Below the pieces are notes generated by a model. It worked only from the letters and a program-made list of their open reading frames with translations. It had not been told where the DNA came from and did no database searches. Made by a program: the position numbers and the translations under genes. From Croceibacterium_A sp966112795 (GTDB lineage Bacteria; Pseudomonadota; Alphaproteobacteria; Sphingomonadales; Sphingomonadaceae): a stretch of DNA of 9,705 nt. Positions 5,231 through 9,705 of this stretch are shown here, in pieces. Each line of letters opens with the position of its first letter. Position 1 is the stretch's first letter. The DNA lies in contig CBHWED010000121.1 of the NCBI GenBank assembly GCA_966112795.1, forward strand, positions 1 to 9,705, in the 5' to 3' direction.

Positions 5231-6799
5231 ATGCTGTTCGGCGGATCATCGCTTCGTCGCTGGCGAAAAGGCGTTTTCGCGCGCCTGCTGCGCGATTGCG
5301 CGGGCAACACGATCATGCTCGTGGCGGCCGCACTGTTCCCATTGCTGGCGATGATCGGCGGCGGGGTCGACATGAGCCGCGGCTACCTCTCGCAGAGCCG
5401 GCTGCAGCAGGCGTGCGACGCCGGCGTGCTGGCCGCACGCAAGCGGATCGGCACCACCGCGGCGATCACCGGGGAGATCCCCGACGACGCCGCGCTTGCC
5501 GGCCACCGCTTCTTCAACCTCAACTTCGGCGACGGCGCCTACGGCACCGTCGACCGCAACTTCGAGATGACGCTCGAGGACGACTATTCGATCAGCGGCA
5601 AGGCGACCGTCGACGTGCCGACGACGCTGATGTTCATCTTCGGCCATTCGGCGATGGCGGTCGCGGTCGAGTGCCAGGCCCAGCTCGACATGGCCAATAC
5701 CGACATCATGATGGTGCTCGACACCACCGGGTCGATGGCCCAGGTCAACCCCGGCGACAGCGTGCCGCGCATCCAGGCGCTCAAGACCACGGTGGCGGAC
5801 TTCTATGCCCAGCTGACCGCCGCGGCCAACCCGGGGACGCGGCTGCGCTTCGGGTTCGTGCCGTACTCGTCGAACGTCAATGTCGGGCACTTGCTGCAGG
5901 ACGGCTGGGTCAACACGAGCTGGGATTACCAGTCGCGCGAGCTGCACAACGAGATCGGGCCGAAGGCCGCGCCGGCCAGCCAGTGGCGCTACGACCAGTT
6001 CAAGCGCGACGTGCGCAACTGGCGCACCGAGACGCAGGGCTGCATCGAGGAGCGCGGCACTTACGAAATCGCCGACTATGCCAGTGTCGACACCAACCGT
6101 GCGCTCGACCTCAACATCGACCTGGTGCCGACCACGGATCCCAAGACCAGGTGGGCGCCGATGTATCCCGAAGGCGAATATGCGCGGTCGATGAAGTACG
6201 ACGGCACCGGAAGCTTCACCAAGAACCAGAAGGTCACCACCGACGAGTTCGTCAGCCCGCTGGTCATGGGCCTGGCGGCCTGCCCGGCGCGCGCGCGCAA
6301 GCTGGCCACGATCACCCAGGCCGAGCTGACCGCCTATCTCGCGACGCTCACCCCGGCGGGGCCGACCTACCACGACATCGGCATGATCTGGGGGGCGCGG
6401 CTGCTCTCGCCGACCGGGCTGTTCGCCTCGGAGAACGGCGACCCGCGCGACGGCTTGCCGAGCTCGCGGCACATGATCTTCCTGACCGACGGCGAGACCG
6501 CGCCGCGCGACCTCGCCTATTCCTCGTACGGGCTCGAGCCGCTCGACCAGCGCCGCTGGCATCCGGGCGGCGCGTTCTCGCTCACGCAGACGGTCGAGAA
6601 CCGCTTTGCCTATGTCTGCGAGCAGGTGAAGCGGAAGAACGTCACCGTCTGGGTCATCGGTTTCGGCACTGCGCCGAACCCGGTGCTCGAAGCCTGCGCC
6701 GGCCAGGGGCGCTACTTCGTTGCCGATGATGCCGAGCAGCTCAGCGACGCCTTCGCGACGATCGCCCGGCGGATGGGCGATCTCAGGGTGACCCGCTGA
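5231..6799 (+). CDS. TadG-like pilus-assembly protein with VWA domain (cassette 2)
   Basis: 522 residues. A basic N-terminus with C23 precedes the TadG-like hydrophobic segment (about 27-45, ending GGGVDMSRGY) and a QQACDAGVLAAR block with C62. The VWA domain keeps D164-T-T-G-S-M169, a Thr in TPAGPTYHD (374-382) and D420 in LTDGE. The family cysteines are seen in QGCIEER (C271), ACPARA, YVCEQ and EACAGQG. The protein ends with IARRMGDLRVTR, like the cassette 1 copy. It lacks the Ser/Thr-rich insertion of that copy, which explains nearly all of the length difference. Likely anchored in the inner membrane and working with the two pseudopilins downstream. The ATG is the only sensible start, since an in-frame TAA lies 9 nt before it. 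A GGCGAGG abuts the ATG with no spacer, an unusually close ribosome site. The stop overlaps the next start by 1 nt (TGATG). Confidence 0.9.
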   Translation: MLFGGSSLRRWRKGVFARLLRDCAGNTIMLVAAALFPLLAMIGGGVDMSRGYLSQSRLQQACDAGVLAARKRIGTTAAITGEIPDDAALAGHRFFNLNFGDGAYGTVDRNFEMTLEDDYSISGKATVDVPTTLMFIFGHSAMAVAVECQAQLDMANTDIMMVLDTTGSMAQVNPGDSVPRIQALKTTVADFYAQLTAAANPGTRLRFGFVPYSSNVNVGHLLQDGWVNTSWDYQSRELHNEIGPKAAPASQWRYDQFKRDVRNWRTETQGCIEERGTYEIADYASVDTNRALDLNIDLVPTTDPKTRWAPMYPEGEYARSMKYDGTGSFTKNQKVTTDEFVSPLVMGLAACPARARKLATITQAELTAYLATLTPAGPTYHDIGMIWGARLLSPTGLFASENGDPRDGLPSSRHMIFLTDGETAPRDLAYSSYGLEPLDQRRWHPGGAFSLTQTVENRFAYVCEQVKRKNVTVWVIGFGTAPNPVLEACAGQGRYFVADDAEQLSDAFATIARRMGDLRVTR

Positions 6800-7398
6800 T
6801 GCGCCGCCCCCTGCGCCCGTTCCGGACCCTGCGCAGCGACCACAGCGGCGTCGCGATGGTCGAGTTCGCGCTCATCGCCCCGGTGCTGATCCTCACGCTG
6901 CTCGGCCTGTTCGACCTCAGCTACAACATCTACGCCTCGAGCGTGCTCGAAGGCGCGATCCAGAAAGCCGGACGCGACGCGACGCTCGAAGGCGCGGCGA
7001 CGCGCAGCACCGCGATCGACGACCACATGCGCGAGGTCGTGCTCAACCTCGTCCCGACCGCGACGGTCGAGTTCGACCGCCACTTCTACGCCGATTTCGA
7101 CGACGTCCGCCGGCCGGAGGACTTCACCGACGGCAACGGCGATGGCCAGTGCAACAACGGCGAGCCGTTCGAGGACGTCAACCGCAACAGCCTGTGGGAC
7201 GCCGACCGCGGACAGTCGGGCGTCGGCGGCGCGCGCGACGCGGTGCTCTATACGGTGACTGTCACCTACCCGCGGCGCTTTCCGTACATGACAATCATCG
7301 GCTTCAGCGACACCGTGGTCGCGCGCGCGCAGACCGTGCTGCGCAACCAGCCTTACGGGCCGCAGAACATGCCGGCGCAAGTGGGAACCTGCGAATGA
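6799..7398 (+). CDS. TadE-like pseudopilin A with acidic calcium-type loop (cassette 2)
   Basis: 199 residues. The prepilin-like site is G17-VAMVE22-F (Glu at +5), with a hydrophobic helix at about 18-37. The periplasmic part has a loop at 111-138 starting DGNGDGQC (C118) and continuing NNGEPFEDVNRN, then LWDADRG. It carries more of the D-x-N-x-D-G calcium-loop pattern than the cassette 1 copy. The C-terminus is GTC-E with C198, and C118 and C198 are the only cysteines. Predicted to be a minor pseudopilin cleaved after G17. The ATG shares its A with the TGA of the VWA gene. An AGGGTG ribosome site, 8 nt upstream, lies inside the Leu-Arg-Val codons of that gene, consistent with coupled translation. 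Its own stop overlaps the next start (ATGA). Confidence 0.9.
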   Translation: MRRPLRPFRTLRSDHSGVAMVEFALIAPVLILTLLGLFDLSYNIYASSVLEGAIQKAGRDATLEGAATRSTAIDDHMREVVLNLVPTATVEFDRHFYADFDDVRRPEDFTDGNGDGQCNNGEPFEDVNRNSLWDADRGQSGVGGARDAVLYTVTVTYPRRFPYMTIIGFSDTVVARAQTVLRNQPYGPQNMPAQVGTCE

Positions 7399-8090
7399 GC
7401 CCGCGCCCCGCCCTTGCGGTCCTGCGACGGCTCGCCGCGGCGCGCTCGGGCGTCGCGGCGATCGAGTTCGCGCTGGCGCTGCCGCTGCTGCTCGGCGCGG
7501 GCCTGATGGGCCTCGAGATGGCCAACCGGGCGATCGTGCAGATGCAGATCAGCCAGCTCGCCGCGCATATCGCCGACAACGCCTCGCGCATCGGCGATGC
7601 GTCGGTGCTGCAGGATCGCCGGATCTACGAAAGCGACATCAACGATCTGCTGCGCGGCGCGCAGCTCCAGGGCGGCGGCCGGATCGACCTGTTCGAGCAC
7701 GGCCGGGTGATCATCAGCAGCCTCGAGGTCGTGCCCGAGACCGAGGACAAGCAGTACATCCACTGGCAGCGCTGCCTGGGCAAGAAGGAGCACGTCTCGA
7801 GCTACGGCGTCGAAGGCGACGGGCTCGACGGCCGCATGACCGGCATGGGTCCGCCGGGACAGGAGGTCTGGGCATTCCCCGGCGACGCGGTGATGTTCGT
7901 CGAGATCGCCTACGACTATCAATCGCTGCTCGGCGGCAAGTTCGGGCTATTGAACGACGAAGTCTGGGCTTCGTCAGCGTTCACCGTGCGCGACAACCGC
8001 GACCTGTCGCAGATCTTCCAGCGCAACGAGAGCCAGCCCGACCCGATCGCGTCGTGCGAGAACTACAGCACCTCGACCGCGGTCAACTGA
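7395..8090 (+). CDS. TadE-like pseudopilin B (cassette 2)
   Basis: 231 residues. A basic leader precedes G19-VAAIE24-F (Glu at +5) and a hydrophobic helix (about 20-40). Shared blocks with the cassette 1 partner include ADNASRIG, a GR(V/I)I(I)SSLE stretch, QYIHWQRC (C127) and FTVRDNRDL near the end. C127 and C221 are the only cysteines, 94 residues apart as in the partner, but this copy has ten more residues after the last cysteine. Likely a minor pseudopilin of the same Tad-type assembly. The open frame extends upstream inside the preceding gene. The ATG at 7395 is preferred because of the 4-bp ATGA overlap, a GGGA ribosome site 8 nt before it, and the prepilin leader right after it. The stop is 3 bp from that of the convergent secreted-protein gene. 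Confidence 0.9.
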   Translation: MSPRPALAVLRRLAAARSGVAAIEFALALPLLLGAGLMGLEMANRAIVQMQISQLAAHIADNASRIGDASVLQDRRIYESDINDLLRGAQLQGGGRIDLFEHGRVIISSLEVVPETEDKQYIHWQRCLGKKEHVSSYGVEGDGLDGRMTGMGPPGQEVWAFPGDAVMFVEIAYDYQSLLGGKFGLLNDEVWASSAFTVRDNRDLSQIFQRNESQPDPIASCENYSTSTAVN

Positions 8091-8093
8091 CGG

Positions 8094-8909
8094 TCAGTCG
8101 TCGTCGGTGCCGATGAAGGCGATCTCGTCGGTCCGCGAGGCGGCAGGCTCGTCGGTGACGATTTCCAGCTTCGGGTCGTGGATCCACACGCGCCCGCTGC
8201 CATAGAGGAGGAAGCCGTAGCTGATGTGATCGGCGGCCGCGGCCACCGGGCCGATCTCGAGCATGACCGGCGTCCAGCCATGGTCGCCGCCCCACGGCTG
8301 GTTGTTGGTATTGCCGCCGTTGTGGAGCGTCTTGCTCCCCGTCCCCGCGGCCAGCCAGAAGCGCACGAGCCGCGCGTCGCCCGTCGCGGCCCAGGCCGTA
8401 AAGCGGACCCGCTTGCCGACGAACGGCGCGGAATCGACGATGCGCCTGAACTGGCCCCAACCCTCGGGATGGCCGACTCTCGAGCCGATGCACATCGGCG
8501 TTCCATCGCTCGGCGCGCGGAACACGTACTGGTCGATCCCGGTCCCGGCGCGCTGCCAGAACGTCGGTCCGGTCGTCGTCTCGCGGTCGCGGCGGAAGAC
8601 GAACCTGTCGGCGCCGATCGGCACGATCTCGCTCTGCTGGCGGACGCCGTCGGCAAGGAACGCCGGGGTCGCATCCACCTCGTCTAGCGGATCGCCGGCC
8701 AGCGGGACGCACGGCGGCGCCCTGCGGCGCCCGCCGACGTTGATCTCAGAACCCGGCGAGACGCCGGTGACCACGATCTCCGACTCCCTCGCCGCATCGT
8801 CAGCGCGAGCCGGATCAGCCTGGGCATGGAGCACCGCGCCGCCAGACGCCGCGAGGAAGACGGCGGCCGCAACGGCCAGCCGCAGGGCGTCGCTTCGTTC
8901 GCAGGTCAT
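8094..8909 (-). CDS. Secreted protein of unknown function with EIVVTG motif and predicted beta-sandwich
   Basis: 271 residues. A signal peptide is clear: basic residues, a hydrophobic stretch (about 10-24), then LHAQA with likely cleavage near residue 31. Shortly after, EIVVTG (44-49) matches a short motif seen near the mature N-terminus of many sphingomonad exported proteins and TonB-dependent receptors. A Gly/Arg/Pro-rich linker follows. The C-terminal part (about 150-251), with FVGKRVRFTAW, GWTPVMLEI, ISYGFLLYGSGRVWIHD and LEIV, has the alternating pattern of a jelly-roll or carbohydrate-binding-like sandwich. The mature protein has two cysteines (C67, C140). No catalytic motif was recognised. 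The tail ends in three Asp. It lies just downstream of pdhB on the same strand, but a palindrome between them suggests separate control. Periplasmic or cell-surface binding is only an inference. Confidence 0.82.
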   Translation of the reverse strand: MTCERSDALRLAVAAAVFLAASGGAVLHAQADPARADDAARESEIVVTGVSPGSEINVGGRRRAPPCVPLAGDPLDEVDATPAFLADGVRQQSEIVPIGADRFVFRRDRETTTGPTFWQRAGTGIDQYVFRAPSDGTPMCIGSRVGHPEGWGQFRRIVDSAPFVGKRVRFTAWAATGDARLVRFWLAAGTGSKTLHNGGNTNNQPWGGDHGWTPVMLEIGPVAAAADHISYGFLLYGSGRVWIHDPKLEIVTDEPAASRTDEIAFIGTDDD

Positions 8910-8917
8910 CGCCGCGG

Positions 8918-8946
8918 ATATTCTTCGATCGCGATCGAAGAATCAA
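8918..8946 (-). promoter_or_regulatory. Candidate promoter of the secreted-protein gene, spanning the palindrome
   Basis: On the minus strand, TTGATT (complement of 8941-8946) matches 4 of 6 bases of a -35 box. After 17 nt, GAATAT (complement of 8918-8923) matches 3 of 6 bases of a -10 box. The start point would fall near 8911, giving an almost leaderless mRNA for the ATG at 8907-8909. That would fit the absence of a clear ribosome site. The palindrome fills the spacer, as an operator would. This is inference from weak boxes. Confidence 0.28.
8920..8943. repeat. Perfect 24-bp palindrome, operator or terminator candidate
   Basis: The arm ATTCTTCGATCG (8920-8931) is followed directly by its exact reverse complement (8932-8943), with all 12 pairs matching. 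As RNA it would fold into a 10-bp stem with a CGCG loop. It begins 19 nt after the pdhB stop, a normal position for a terminator, but no U-run follows. It also ends 10 nt before the ATG of the secreted-protein gene, where a dimeric repressor could bind. A GAATC (GANTC) site overlaps its edge at 8940-8944. The structure is certain; the role is not. Confidence 0.9.
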
Positions 8947-8962
8947 TTCCGCGCGCGAGAAC

Positions 8963-9705
8963 TCAGCGATAGCAGACCTTGCGCGCCGCCTCGGCGATAC
9001 GCGCGGCATCGATCAGCGCCAGATGCTCGAGGTTGGCCGCATAGGGCAGCGGCACGTCCTCGTTGCACACGCGCAGGACCGGGGCGTCGAGGTTGTCGAA
9101 GCCCTCCTCCATGCAGATCGTCGCCACTTCCGAGGCGATCGAGCAGGTCGGCCAGCCTTCCTCGGCGACGATCAGGCGGTTGGTCTTGGCGAGGCTGGCG
9201 AGGATCGTCTCCTTGTCCAGCGGGCGCAGCGTGCGCAGGTCGATCACTTCGGCGTCGATGCCTTCGCCGGCGAGCGTCTCGGCCGCCTCGAGCGCGAGGC
9301 CGACAGCGATCGAGTAAGCGACAATGGTCACGTCCTTGCCCTCGCGCACGATCCGCGCCTTGCCGATCGGCAGCACGTGGTCGTCGAGCTGGGCGACCTC
9401 GAAGGTGCGTCCGTAGACGAGCTCGTTCTCGAGGAACACGACCGGGTCCTCGCTGCGGATCGCCGCCTTGAGCAGGCCCTTGGCGTCCGAGGAATCGTAC
9501 GGCGCGATCACGATCAGGCCCGGCACGCTGGCGTACCACGGGCCGTAGTTCTGGCTGTGCTGCGCGGCGACGCGGCTGGCGGCGCCGTTGGGGCCGCGGA
9601 ACACGACCGGGCAGCGCATCTGGCCGCCCGACATGTAATTGGTCTTGGCCGCCGAGTTCACGATGTGGTCGATCGCCTGCATCGCGAAGTTGAAGGTCAT
9701 GAACT
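8963..9705 (-). CDS. pdhB: Pyruvate dehydrogenase E1 component beta subunit, 3' part
   Basis: This is the C-terminal 247 or so residues of the E1 beta subunit, which with E1 alpha performs the thiamine-diphosphate-dependent decarboxylation of pyruvate and acetylation of E2 lipoyl groups in the cytoplasm. The gene runs off the window end: a Phe codon precedes the first visible Met (FMTFNF), so that Met is internal. Strong family blocks include MQAIDHIVNSAAKTNYMSGG, FRGPNGAA, QHSQNYGPWYASVPGL, APYDSSDAKGL and EDPVVFLENELVYGR of the transketolase-like pyrimidine domain. The C-terminal transketolase domain follows with IVAYS, VIDLRTLRPLD and VAEEGWPTCSI. Alphaproteobacterial PdhB proteins are often about 460 residues because of an N-terminal lipoyl domain; that region lies outside the window. 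The identification is firm. Confidence 0.96.
   Translation of the reverse strand, partial: FMTFNFAMQAIDHIVNSAAKTNYMSGGQMRCPVVFRGPNGAASRVAAQHSQNYGPWYASVPGLIVIAPYDSSDAKGLLKAAIRSEDPVVFLENELVYGRTFEVAQLDDHVLPIGKARIVREGKDVTIVAYSIAVGLALEAAETLAGEGIDAEVIDLRTLRPLDKETILASLAKTNRLIVAEEGWPTCSIASEVATICMEEGFDNLDAPVLRVCNEDVPLPYAANLEHLALIDAARIAEAARKVCYR

Larger units (their letters stand above)
1739..8090 (+). other. Two paralogous TadG-TadE-TadE cassettes in tandem
   Basis: Six genes form two units with the same order and orientation: VWA/TadG-like, then TadE-like A, then TadE-like B (1739-5161 and 5231-8090). Each gene matches its counterpart over its length. The VWA proteins share QACDAGVLAAR, FVPYSS, TYHDIG..WGARL, SRHMIF.TDGE and a final G(E/D)LRV. 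The A pseudopilins share the acidic loop and a C-terminal GTC. The B pseudopilins share QYIHWQRC. Members differ at many sites, so the duplication is old. Gaps or overlaps inside units are 4 bp or less, apart from 7 nt between 4467 and 4475, and the units are 69 bp apart. The whole block is probably one operon or two adjacent ones. No other Tad/Flp genes are in the window. Confidence 0.85.

Noticed and set aside
7149..7394. Upstream extension of the cassette 2 pseudopilin B frame
   Set aside because: The same reasoning applies: shadow sequence within the preceding gene, with a clear ATG and ribosome site at 7395.
8263..9471. A 402-codon plus-strand frame covering the secreted-protein and pdhB region
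   Set aside because: It runs antisense to two genes with strong protein-level evidence and has a low-complexity Arg/Ser/Pro-rich translation.
1..9705. tRNA genes, insertion sequences, CRISPR arrays or phage genes
   Set aside because: I saw no cloverleaf-like sequence, no transposase motifs, no regularly spaced direct repeats and no phage proteins when reading both strands.

Overview
The window is GC-rich and densely coded, with third codon positions that favour C and G. It reads as chromosomal DNA of an alphaproteobacterium, most likely a member of Sphingomonadales (Sphingomonadaceae or Erythrobacteraceae). The reasons are a TrmFO-type tRNA methyltransferase, an alphaproteobacterial pyruvate dehydrogenase E1 beta subunit, a secreted protein carrying the EIVVTG motif common in sphingomonad exported proteins, and Tad-type pilus-assembly proteins of the kind found in that order. 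This assignment is inferred from protein character; no search was run.

Layout. (1) 1-456, plus strand: the 3' end of trmFO. (2) 457-906 and 943-1638, minus strand: a membrane-anchored EF-hand protein, preceded by a degenerate squalene/phytoene-synthase-like protein. (3) 1639-1738: a 100-bp divergent intergenic region with a candidate promoter and two GANTC sites. (4) 1739-8090, plus strand: six tightly packed genes that form two paralogous copies of a three-gene cassette, TadG-like VWA protein + TadE-like pseudopilin A + TadE-like pseudopilin B. The copies are 1739-5161 and 5231-8090. (5) 8094-8909, minus strand: a secreted protein of unknown function. (6) 8910-8962: a short gap with a perfect 24-bp palindrome. 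(7) 8963-9705, minus strand: pdhB, cut by the window end.

How the genes work together. The four TadE-like proteins all carry a type IV-prepilin-like N-terminus (G, then V-x-x-x-E-F with Glu at +5), so they look like substrates of a prepilin peptidase. Each VWA protein keeps its metal-site residues and a TadG-like N-terminal membrane segment. In each cassette the genes overlap or nearly touch, which suggests translational coupling and a fixed ratio of products. No flp pilin, prepilin peptidase, secretin, ATPase or inner-membrane platform gene is present, so the machinery that assembles them must lie elsewhere or the cassettes have a separate role.

The most notable points are the paralogous cassette pair, a Ser/Thr-rich insertion of about 150 residues with its own cysteine pair in only the first VWA protein, an EF-hand/dockerin-like acidic loop in the first pseudopilin of each cassette, exactly two cysteines with conserved spacing in every pseudopilin, and the palindrome. 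There is no gene-free stretch above 100 bp, and I saw no tRNA, rRNA, insertion sequence or CRISPR array.
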